A stretch of DNA of 64,000 nt from NCBI GenBank assembly GCA_934320895.1, contig CAKRFY010000011.1:1-64000 (forward strand), written 5' to 3'. This document shows positions 57,485 through 64,000 of this stretch, piece after piece. Source of the DNA: an uncultured Lachnospiraceae bacterium (lineage in GTDB: Bacteria; Bacillota; Clostridia; Lachnospirales; Lachnospiraceae). The notes under the pieces were generated by a model. That model made no database searches. It saw nothing but the letters and a program-made list of their open reading frames with translations, and was not told the DNA's origin. How positions within the stretch are numbered: the first letter of the stretch is position 1; every line of letters begins with the position of its first letter. A program made the translations under genes and the position numbers.

Positions 57485-58462
57485 ATGTTTGGTAAGAGAA
57501 AAGAAGAAATGATGGTTTATGTTGTGATGGGATTTCTTGAGGCTGGAAAGACAAGTCTTGTAAGAGACCTTATAGTTGATGACATGTTTGATGATAAGAT
57601 CAAGACACTTATCCTTGCCTGCGAGGAGGGTGAGGAAGAATATGAGGAGGCTGACCTTAAGAAAGGCTGTGCTGTCTGCGAGTATATTGAGGACGAGGAG
57701 TCTTTCAATGGAAAAGTCATCCAGAAATTCCTGAAGAAACACAGACCTGACAGGATAATCATCGAGTACAATGGAATGTGGTCGGCCACAAAGATTCCGG
57801 AACTTTATGATGAACTTGAGGAGATCTGTTTTGACAGAGAGGTTATCATGCAGACTCTTGATGTAGTAAATGATGAGACATTTGCACTTTATATGAAAAA
57901 TATGCCGTCGCTGATGGTGGAACAGTTTAAAGTTGCAGAGATGATAATCGTAAACAGGTGTACTGTTGAGAATACAAAGAAATCTGCCATAAGAGGAAGC
58001 GTAAAGGCTGTAAATCCTCGTGCTCAGATAGTATATGAATCAGAGGATGATGCATTTTATGATATGAAAGAGGAACTTCCATTTGATATAAATGCAGATA
58101 TTATTGAAGTAAATGAAGGTGACTTTGGACTTTGGTATGTTGATATGATAGATCATCAGGAAAATTATGACGGAAAGACATTAAAGCTTACTGGAATGAT
58201 TCAAAAGCCGGATGGACTTGAAAAGGGATTTGCAGTATTTGGAAGATATGCAATGACCTGCTGCGCAGATGATGTACAGTTTATGGGATTTTTGTGTAAG
58301 GCAGATGACTGGTCACAGATAAAGAGTGGGCAGTATGTGACTGTAACTGCACGCATGGAGTATAAGTTTATGGCTGAGTATGGCGAAGAAGGGCCTGTAT
58401 TTTATGCAGAGAAAGTAGTGCCAGCACAGAAACCGGAGGATGAACTGGTTTATTTTAATTAG
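57485..58462 (+). CDS. CobW-like GTPase fused to a DUF1980-like domain
   Basis: A 325-residue protein. The N-terminal 200 residues are a divergent COG0523 GTPase: P-loop MGFLEAGKTSL, a GCAVC motif in place of CxCC, IIIEYNGM in place of EPSG and VNRCT in place of NKxD. The C-terminal part (about 225-320) looks like the OB-type domain of the YcgQ/DUF1980 family, with the pattern KLTGMIQKPDG, then FGRYAMTCCADDVQFMGFLC. DUF1980 proteins usually accompany YcgR permeases and COG0523 genes, so a metal role is likely but inferred. The ATG follows AGGAAGGA. It lies just downstream of element B and before a response regulator gene. Confidence 0.8.
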   Translation: MFGKRKEEMMVYVVMGFLEAGKTSLVRDLIVDDMFDDKIKTLILACEEGEEEYEEADLKKGCAVCEYIEDEESFNGKVIQKFLKKHRPDRIIIEYNGMWSATKIPELYDELEEICFDREVIMQTLDVVNDETFALYMKNMPSLMVEQFKVAEMIIVNRCTVENTKKSAIRGSVKAVNPRAQIVYESEDDAFYDMKEELPFDINADIIEVNEGDFGLWYVDMIDHQENYDGKTLKLTGMIQKPDGLEKGFAVFGRYAMTCCADDVQFMGFLCKADDWSQIKSGQYVTVTARMEYKFMAEYGEEGPVFYAEKVVPAQKPEDELVYFN

Positions 58463-58489
58463 ATTGATTTATCAGGAAAGGTGACATAT

Positions 58490-59179
58490 ATGAGTAAAAT
58501 TTTAATAATCGAGGACGACGCAGCTATTGCAGAGCTTGAAAAAGATTATCTTGAACTTAGCGATTTTGAGGTTGCTATTGAGTCTGACGGAAGTTCGGGT
58601 GCTGCTCATGCTCTTGATGAGGACTTTGACCTTATCCTTTTAGATCTTATGCTTCCGGGAATGGATGGTTTTGAAATCTGTAAGTATATCAGAGAGAAAA
58701 AGGATACGCCTATTCTTATGGTTTCGGCAAAGAAAGATGATATCGATAAGATAAGAGGACTTGGTCTTGGAGCCGATGATTACATTACAAAGCCGTTTAG
58801 TCCGAGTGAACTTATAGCGAGAGTAAAGGCTCACCTTGCAAGGTATAAGAGGCTTACATCTTCGGGAACACCAGAGAATGATGTTATTGAGATAAGAGGG
58901 CTTAAGATTGATAAGACTGCAAGAAGGGTTTATATAAACGGTGTTGAGAAGAATTTCACTACAAAAGAGTTTGATCTTCTTACATTTCTTGCGTCAAATC
59001 CAAATCATGTATATTCTAAAGAGGAATTGTTTAAAGAGATATGGGAGATGGAATCAGTCGGTGATATAGCTACTGTGACGGTGCATATCAAGAAGATAAG
59101 GGAAAAGATCGAGGAAAGTACGGCAAAGCCACAGTATATTGAGACTATCTGGGGTGTCGGTTACAGATTTAAAGTGTGA
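58490..59179 (+). CDS. OmpR-family response regulator
   Basis: A 229-residue DNA-binding regulator. The receiver domain (1-115) has the acidic cluster EDD (8-10), phosphoacceptor D52 and TKPF. The winged-helix domain (about 130-229) has FTTKEFDLLTFLASNPN and TVTVHIKKIREKIE. The start at ATG 58490 follows AGGAAAGGTGA; the upstream GTG at 58481 lies on that site. It is convergent with a histidine kinase gene, which is the probable partner. Confidence 0.93.
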   Translation: MSKILIIEDDAAIAELEKDYLELSDFEVAIESDGSSGAAHALDEDFDLILLDLMLPGMDGFEICKYIREKKDTPILMVSAKKDDIDKIRGLGLGADDYITKPFSPSELIARVKAHLARYKRLTSSGTPENDVIEIRGLKIDKTARRVYINGVEKNFTTKEFDLLTFLASNPNHVYSKEELFKEIWEMESVGDIATVTVHIKKIREKIEESTAKPQYIETIWGVGYRFKV

Positions 59180-59189
59180 GAGAGGAGAG

Positions 59190-59219
59190 CGGGCAAAATA
59201 TCAGTTTTGCCCGTTTTTT
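59190..59219. terminator. Terminator shared by the convergent regulator and kinase genes
   Basis: CGGGCAAAA (59190-59198) pairs with TTTTGCCCG (59205-59213) and is followed by TTTTTT. The stop codon of the kinase gene (59201-59203 on the minus strand) lies in the loop, so the hairpin overlaps its coding end. Confidence 0.85.
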
Positions 59220-60766
59220 ACTCTCAATGTAAAATAAATACTTGTTCCTGTTCCGGGTGTGCTTTTTGCCCATATATTTCCGCCGTGGTCAAGTATTATC
59301 TTCTTTACGATGGCAAGTCCGAGTCCGCTTCCACGCTTAGCGGAATTTCTCGATGCATCAGCCCTGAAAAATCTGTCAAATATGTTTTGAAGGTCTTTTT
59401 CTGAAATTCCCGGTCCATCGTCAGAAATTTCGATGCATACAAATTCTTCAGGTTTTACAGGAGGATTTACATCAGTCCCGTCTTTATTTATCTGTCGATA
59501 AAGAGGCTTTTTTTGTTTATGTGGTTTGTAGGAGAGTGCTATTCTTATATTACCATGTTCTTTTTCTTTATATTTAAGTGCATTTCCGGTAATATTGTTT
59601 AGAACTCTGCGAAGCTGTTCTGGGTCAGCGGATACCATTATACCCTCAGGTGCAGTGTTTTCGTATGAAATGTTCATATTGTTTGCTTCATAATCAAATG
59701 AGATAGCGTCAATATAATTTTCAAGGTATTCTGCAATATCAAAAGTGACAAAGTTGTATGGAATGGAGTTTTGTTCTATTTTTGAAAATAGTGACAATTC
59801 ATCTACGAGATATGTCATATCGTTTGCTTTTGAATATATCGTCTTTAAGTATTTCTGCTGTTTTTCCGGTGTTTTTGCGATACCATCTATGAGTCCCTCT
59901 GAATAACCCTTTATAGCAGTAAGCGGTGTTTTAAGATCATGTGATATATTACTCATCATTTCTCTTGTATCATTTTCATACTGAATTCGTTCTTCAAGCA
60001 TTGATTTTAGACGGATACGCATTTCCTCAAAATCACGGCACAGTACACCTATCTCATCACATGAGTTTACATGAACAGGATTATCAAGATTTCCCTCACC
60101 AATCTGCATAGTAGCGATACGCAGAACATTTAAAGGCTTTATGATACTGTGATAAAGCCATATTATCAGAATGGCAGCTGTAGTAAGCAGGATTAGCGTG
60201 AATGCGATTGCTATATCTCTTACAGAACTTTCCCATCTTGGAATGAGATTAGAAAGTTTTGTGATCAGAAAAAGCTGACCTGTAGTTCCATCGGAAAAAT
60301 AAAAGTCCTTGCCGCGCGTAAGTGTTGAGCTTTTCTGGTCAATAAGAATATTGTCATTTTTCCCGTAGGAGTATTCACTAAAAGAAGGAAGAGTGGAAAC
60401 GCAGTTATAAAAGTCGGTATTTCCTATGTAATATTCATCCTTTCCCTTAAAAACGACGATAAAAGAATCTTTAGACGATATAGAGCGTGAAGTATCATCT
60501 AAAAATTTTTTATTCAGCAGTTTATCTGGGGAATCGTCAGCAATTTTAACAAGTTTATTGTAGTCATTTAGGGTAAGTTTATAAAGAAGCTGGACAGGAT
60601 TTAAAACGAGTCCGTAATCATAACTATTTTCATTCTGTGTACTATAATAGGAAGATAATATGTCAGTCTGGTTTTGTACGATAAGGTGAAAACATACAAG
60701 TCCGGCACAGAGTGGAAATATAGCGATTATCAAAAATGAAATAATAAGTTTTCCGCGTATTTTCAT
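59201..60766 (-). CDS. Membrane sensor histidine kinase
   Basis: A 521-residue kinase. Two transmembrane helices (about residues 8-30 and 160-185) flank an extracytoplasmic sensor of about 125 residues. HAMP (about 188-240) leads to HisKA with SNISHDLKTPLTAIKG, where H276 is the phosphosite, and to HATPase with NITGNALKY, DDGPGI and GSGLGLAIV. ATG 60766 has GAGG 5 bases before it, so the longer frame from 60787 is rejected. Its regulator is probably the convergent OmpR-type gene; the signal is unknown. Confidence 0.92.
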   Translation of the reverse strand: MKIRGKLIISFLIIAIFPLCAGLVCFHLIVQNQTDILSSYYSTQNENSYDYGLVLNPVQLLYKLTLNDYNKLVKIADDSPDKLLNKKFLDDTSRSISSKDSFIVVFKGKDEYYIGNTDFYNCVSTLPSFSEYSYGKNDNILIDQKSSTLTRGKDFYFSDGTTGQLFLITKLSNLIPRWESSVRDIAIAFTLILLTTAAILIIWLYHSIIKPLNVLRIATMQIGEGNLDNPVHVNSCDEIGVLCRDFEEMRIRLKSMLEERIQYENDTREMMSNISHDLKTPLTAIKGYSEGLIDGIAKTPEKQQKYLKTIYSKANDMTYLVDELSLFSKIEQNSIPYNFVTFDIAEYLENYIDAISFDYEANNMNISYENTAPEGIMVSADPEQLRRVLNNITGNALKYKEKEHGNIRIALSYKPHKQKKPLYRQINKDGTDVNPPVKPEEFVCIEISDDGPGISEKDLQNIFDRFFRADASRNSAKRGSGLGLAIVKKIILDHGGNIWAKSTPGTGTSIYFTLRVKNGQN

Positions 60767-60810
60767 GGTAACCTCATTTCTGAGCAAATTATTTTTAGAT
60801 AGAGATAATC

Positions 60811-60846
60811 AAAGCTATTTGTTTTTGCTCATAAACAAATAGCTTT
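60811..60846. terminator. Hairpin between the kinase and sugar transferase genes
   Basis: AAAGCTATTTGTTT (60811-60824) and AAACAAATAGCTTT (60833-60846) form a perfect 14-bp stem with an 8-base loop. On the minus strand it ends transcripts of the sugar transferase gene; the T-tail is weak. Confidence 0.65.
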
Positions 60847-60857
60847 ATAAAAAAATA

Positions 60858-62288
60858 TTAATAGGCATTTTTATTAACTTTTCGTCCAAAGAATGTAAGG
60901 AAAAGTATTTTAAAGTCAAGTGCCATTGTCCAGTTTTCTACATAGTAAAGATCGCACTCGATACGGCCAGTTATCGAGGTATCACCTCTAAAACCATTTA
61001 CCTGGGCCCAGCCCGTCATACCTGGGCGCACCTGATGTTTTATCATATATCGAGGAATTTCTTCCTTGAATTTGTTTACAAAATAAGGTCTTTCAGGTCT
61101 TGGCCCTACAAGGCTCATATCTCCCTTTAAGACATTAAATATCTGAGGAAGTTCATCTATATTTGTCTTTCTCATAAATTTACCGATATGGGTGACTCTT
61201 GGATCGTCTTTTGTTGTCCAGGCTTTCTTTTCTTCACTTTCTTCCTGGACTTTCATTGAGCGAAACTTGTACATGTCAAATTCTCTGTTGTGAAGCCCCA
61301 CACGTCTCTGTTTAAAGATAAGTGGCCCCGGTGATGTTACTTTTACTATGATGGCAGTTATTATCATAGGTATGGCAAAAAGGATAAGAGCAACAGTAGC
61401 ACCGAAAATATCTACGGCACGTTTTAGTACAATATTATAGGAAGAACTAAGCGGTACGTGACGTACATGTATAACAGGTATACCATCAAGATCTTCTGTG
61501 TAAGGCTTTGTAGGAATAATGTTATTATAATCAGGTGCAAATTTTGTATGAACACCTGATTTTTCACATATAGCAACAAGACCTTCAAGTTTTGAATATT
61601 CATCTATACTAAGTGTAATAACAATCTCATCAAATTCATTTGATGAGAGATACTTTTCAAGTGCGCTTAATCTGTCAACGACTTTTATTGTTCTGTATTC
61701 GTGTCCTATTTTTTTATTGTCATCAAGGATACCATGAATTTTATAACCCCATTCAGGATGAAGTCTTAAACGGCGTATATAGTTTTCTGCTGTTCGGCTG
61801 TATCCTACGATAAGTACATGTTTAAGGTTTTTACCCTCTTTTCTCATCTTTCTTAGAATTGAAATAACAACAAGTCTGAAGGTATAGTCAATAACGATAT
61901 TTATACATACAAAGATACCAAGTAAAAGTCTGGCATAATCCCACTGTTTGAAAAAATAAAGTGCAGCAACACAGTAGATAATTCCAAAAAAGTTTGATTT
62001 TATAAGGCAGAAAAGTTCTGCACGTCGTCCGCTTGTCCTTTTTGGATCATACATGCCACAAAAACCATATATAATAAGATAACATGGAACTATCATTGTA
62101 AGTAGATTCTGATATTGTGACAGATCTTTGTAATAACCTGCCGGAGGAGCAATAATATGCCATTTGATAAGTGGACTGTTAAATTCATCAAGTCTTAAGA
62201 CATATGCTAAGTTAAATGATAGGTAGATTATTACGGCATCGACAATAATGTGCAGAATATTTAATAATCGCTGGTTTTCTTTAATCAC
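60858..62288 (-). CDS. Polyprenyl-phosphate glycosyl-1-phosphate transferase (exopolysaccharide initiation)
   Basis: A 476-residue membrane enzyme. Four to five N-terminal helices (to about residue 150) precede a Rossmann-like domain with HVLIVGYSRTAENYIRRL (about 155-260). One further helix (about 290-312) leads into the bacterial sugar transferase core with MYKFRSM, TNIDELPQIFNVLKGDMSLV, GPRPERP and PGMTGWAQVNGFRG. Such enzymes load the first sugar phosphate onto undecaprenyl phosphate. The start codon is GTG with GAGAGGA about 10 bases before it; a nearer ATG is out of frame. No other glycan genes are adjacent. Confidence 0.93.
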   Translation of the reverse strand: MIKENQRLLNILHIIVDAVIIYLSFNLAYVLRLDEFNSPLIKWHIIAPPAGYYKDLSQYQNLLTMIVPCYLIIYGFCGMYDPKRTSGRRAELFCLIKSNFFGIIYCVAALYFFKQWDYARLLLGIFVCINIVIDYTFRLVVISILRKMRKEGKNLKHVLIVGYSRTAENYIRRLRLHPEWGYKIHGILDDNKKIGHEYRTIKVVDRLSALEKYLSSNEFDEIVITLSIDEYSKLEGLVAICEKSGVHTKFAPDYNNIIPTKPYTEDLDGIPVIHVRHVPLSSSYNIVLKRAVDIFGATVALILFAIPMIITAIIVKVTSPGPLIFKQRRVGLHNREFDMYKFRSMKVQEESEEKKAWTTKDDPRVTHIGKFMRKTNIDELPQIFNVLKGDMSLVGPRPERPYFVNKFKEEIPRYMIKHQVRPGMTGWAQVNGFRGDTSITGRIECDLYYVENWTMALDFKILFLTFFGRKVNKNAY

Positions 62289-62325
62289 AATTTTTCATCC
62301 TCTCAATCTCTTATAGCTTTTGTAT

Positions 62326-62349
62326 CAGTAATATGATAAAATATTACTG
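62326..62349. promoter_or_regulatory. 9-bp inverted repeat upstream of the sugar transferase gene
   Basis: CAGTAATAT (62326-62334) and ATATTACTG (62341-62349) form a perfect inverted repeat with a 6-base gap, about 40 bp before the GTG start. It could be an operator or a leader hairpin. Confidence 0.4.
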
Positions 62350-62440
62350 CTTGTGCTCTAATCATTATATAGGTTATAATTATTTTGCGCAACAATAAAA
62401 TCTTTTATAATAGATGAAATGAAAAAGTTATATTTTCTTC

Positions 62441-62463
62441 ACAACTTATACACAAAAAGTTGT
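62441..62463. promoter_or_regulatory. Inverted repeat in the htrA promoter region
   Basis: ACAACTT (62441-62447) and AAGTTGT (62457-62463), spaced 9 bp, lie 50-70 bp before the htrA start. A TTCACA just upstream may be a -35. The likeness to a CssR-type site is too slight to claim. Confidence 0.35.
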
Positions 62464-62511
62464 TAAAATTTGTTTTGCAGGTAAGAGAAAATGTAAAGGG
62501 AGGTACTAGTC

Positions 62512-64000
62512 ATGGATGAGAATAATAACTTTAATGGGACAGATACAGATCAGTCTCAGGATGGATATACAGGCGAGTATGGGAATTCAGTAGAAGGAGG
62601 AAGTGCTCAGGAATCATCAATTTACAGTTATTCATATAAAAATGGTGAAAATAATGCACAGTCTACACATTCCGGTGATTATTATGCGGGAACACAGTCT
62701 GGCAGTACAGGTTCAGCAGACAGTCAGACTTATCAGAGAAGTGGTGACAATAAAGGCGCATATAATGGTGGTATGGATACAGGCTATAACAATAGGAATC
62801 CGTATGAGAGCAATACAGATCAAAGTTATAGCAACACAGATCCGTATGAAAATAATACAAATACAGGATATAATAATGAGAATCCATATACACAGCAGCA
62901 TGGATATTCATACAATGCAGGAGCAGAAAAGAAACCAGGCGATAAAAAGAAAGGCTCTTTTGGCAAAAAACTTCTGATATGCGCTGCATGTGCAGTATTG
63001 TTTGGGGTTGTGGCAGCAGTATGTTTTGAGGGTGTATGCTATTTTTCAAGTAAAGTTTTAGGTATAAATACACCGGCAATTACTACAAGTCAACAGATTG
63101 GAACAACGACAACAAGCAGCAACAGTAGTAAAGTTGTTACAGGATCAGCTGTAAGCGGAACTACAGATGTTTCATCAATCGTAGAACAGACAATGCCAGC
63201 AGTTGTTGCAATCACATGTACAAGTGAATCAACAAATTACTATAGCCTGTTTGGAAACAGCCAGCAGCAGGAAACACAGAGCAGCGGTACAGGTTTCATA
63301 ATAGGACAGAGTAAGAGTGAGCTTCTTATTGCAACAAACAATCATGTTATTGACGGAGCCAAGACAATATCAGTTCAGTTTATTGACGAACAGGTATATG
63401 AGGCAACGGTAAAAGGCAAGGACTCAAGTAATGACCTTGCTGTAGTAGCAGTAAAACTTAACAAAATTAAAAAATCTACGATGAGTAAGATAAAGATTGC
63501 TGATGTAGGAGATTCAGATAGCCTTAAAGTAGGAGAGATGGCAATAGCGATCGGAAACTCATTGGGATATGGACAGTCTGTAACGGTTGGATATATCAGT
63601 GCAAAGAACAGGGAGATTACAGAGACATCTGAGACAGATGGTTCAACAAATTCGATAAAGGCAATTCAGACAGATGCGGCTATCAACCCTGGTAACAGTG
63701 GTGGGCCTCTTATCAATCTAAAAGGTGAAGTTGTCGGAATAAATTCAGCAAAGATTGCTGACTCATCAGTAGAGGGTGTAGGTTATGCAATTCCTATTTC
63801 TCAGGCAACACCTATTATAGATGAACTTAAAGACAAAGAAGTTTTATCAGACTCACAGAAAGGATATCTTGGAATATCAGGAAGAACAGTTGGAAGTGAA
63901 GCAAGCAGTTACAATATTCCAAGTGGTGTCTATGTTGCAGAAGTATCAAAAGGAGGAGCTGCTGAGAAAGGCGGTGTGAAAGTTGGAGATATCATTACTG
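62512..64000 (+). CDS. HtrA/DegP-type membrane serine protease (3' end outside window)
   Basis: 496 codons are visible with no stop before the window end. A cytoplasmic N-terminal arm of about 145 residues is rich in Asn, Tyr, Ser, Gly and Thr with repeated NPYE-type units, then a lysine-rich patch and one transmembrane helix (about 151-175). A Ser/Thr linker leads to the trypsin-like domain with H278 (TNNHVID), D308 (SSNDLAVV) and S396 (NPGNSGGPL), and the start of a PDZ domain (GYLGISG, then GAAEKGGVKVGDIIT). HtrA degrades or refolds damaged proteins at the cell surface. ATG 62512 follows AAAGGGAGG. Confidence 0.94.
   Translation, partial: MDENNNFNGTDTDQSQDGYTGEYGNSVEGGSAQESSIYSYSYKNGENNAQSTHSGDYYAGTQSGSTGSADSQTYQRSGDNKGAYNGGMDTGYNNRNPYESNTDQSYSNTDPYENNTNTGYNNENPYTQQHGYSYNAGAEKKPGDKKKGSFGKKLLICAACAVLFGVVAAVCFEGVCYFSSKVLGINTPAITTSQQIGTTTTSSNSSKVVTGSAVSGTTDVSSIVEQTMPAVVAITCTSESTNYYSLFGNSQQQETQSSGTGFIIGQSKSELLIATNNHVIDGAKTISVQFIDEQVYEATVKGKDSSNDLAVVAVKLNKIKKSTMSKIKIADVGDSDSLKVGEMAIAIGNSLGYGQSVTVGYISAKNREITETSETDGSTNSIKAIQTDAAINPGNSGGPLINLKGEVVGINSAKIADSSVEGVGYAIPISQATPIIDELKDKEVLSDSQKGYLGISGRTVGSEASSYNIPSGVYVAEVSKGGAAEKGGVKVGDIIT

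Noticed and set aside
58490..62512. Naming the two-component pair CssRS because htrA is near
   Set aside because: The genes are convergent, a sugar transferase gene lies between them and htrA, and no clear CssR site was found.
62663..63079. A 138-codon minus-strand frame inside htrA
   Set aside because: It mirrors the Asn/Tyr-rich low-complexity arm, has no ribosome site and no family pattern.
1..64000. tRNA, rRNA, prophage, integrase or insertion sequence genes
   Set aside because: I looked for typical sequences and protein motifs and found none that I could support; a covariance-model scan would be the decisive test for small RNA genes.

Overview
The window is AT-rich, densely coded DNA from an endospore-forming, Gram-positive member of the Clostridia. 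Gene order, protein families and the many cyclic-di-GMP and chemotaxis genes fit a motile Lachnospiraceae-type gut anaerobe; I cannot name the species from sequence alone. No rRNA, tRNA, CRISPR array, insertion sequence or prophage was seen.

Layout. 1-3.7 kb: the tail of a probable PD-(D/E)XK/AAA-type gene, an AraC regulator divergent from a chemoreceptor, and the remains of a deleted EAL-domain gene. 3.7-5.9 kb: thrS on the minus strand behind a T-box leader. 6.1-14.5 kb: the classical Firmicutes sporulation and division block spoVT, hup, rqcP, yabP, yabQ, divIC, spoIIE, tilS, hpt, ftsH. It carries a sigma-G-like promoter before spoVT, a perfect Spo0A box on the spoIIE promoter, and a hairpin that covers the yabP ribosome binding site. 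14.9-19.4 kb: a SEC-C protein, then a three-gene signalling set (PAS histidine kinase, REC-HD-GYP protein, short CheA-like kinase). 19.4-25.3 kb: veg, a DEDDh exonuclease, a secreted papain-like protease with Ig-like repeats, an AI-2E-family permease and a VanZ-like membrane protein. 25.7-31.4 kb: three overlapping c-di-GMP genes (an intact GGDEF protein, a protein with a decayed EAL domain, an intact EAL protein). 31.4-38.7 kb: M16C peptidase, era, yqzL, recO, glyS and a NodB-type deacetylase. 38.7-41.9 kb (minus): a GHL10/DUF187 glycosidase-like protein and pyrG. 42.1-55 kb: a second ftsH fused in frame to a complete Cof-type HAD phosphatase, then uvrC, hprK, a degenerate HD-GYP gene, pth, mfd, a PrsA-like lipoprotein and cheX. 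55-64 kb: a SpoU methyltransferase, two CobW-type GTPase genes (one with a His/Cys tandem-repeat arm, one joined to a DUF1980-like domain), a convergent response regulator/histidine kinase pair, a polyprenyl-phosphate sugar transferase, and an HtrA-type protease cut by the window end.

How the parts fit: the first third handles spore formation together with division and core housekeeping. Four places add c-di-GMP or chemotaxis control (the receptor, the signalling trio, the GGDEF/EAL trio, and the HD-GYP and CheX genes). The last third joins DNA repair, carbon control (hprK) and envelope protein quality control (PrsA, HtrA) with a probable zinc or metal-allocation pair.

The most unusual items are the FtsH-HAD fusion, the CobW-DUF1980 fusion beside a His/Cys-armed CobW protein, a family of nested palindromic intergenic elements found three times, and the yabP leader hairpin. 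Functions are inferred from motifs read by eye; no database search was run.
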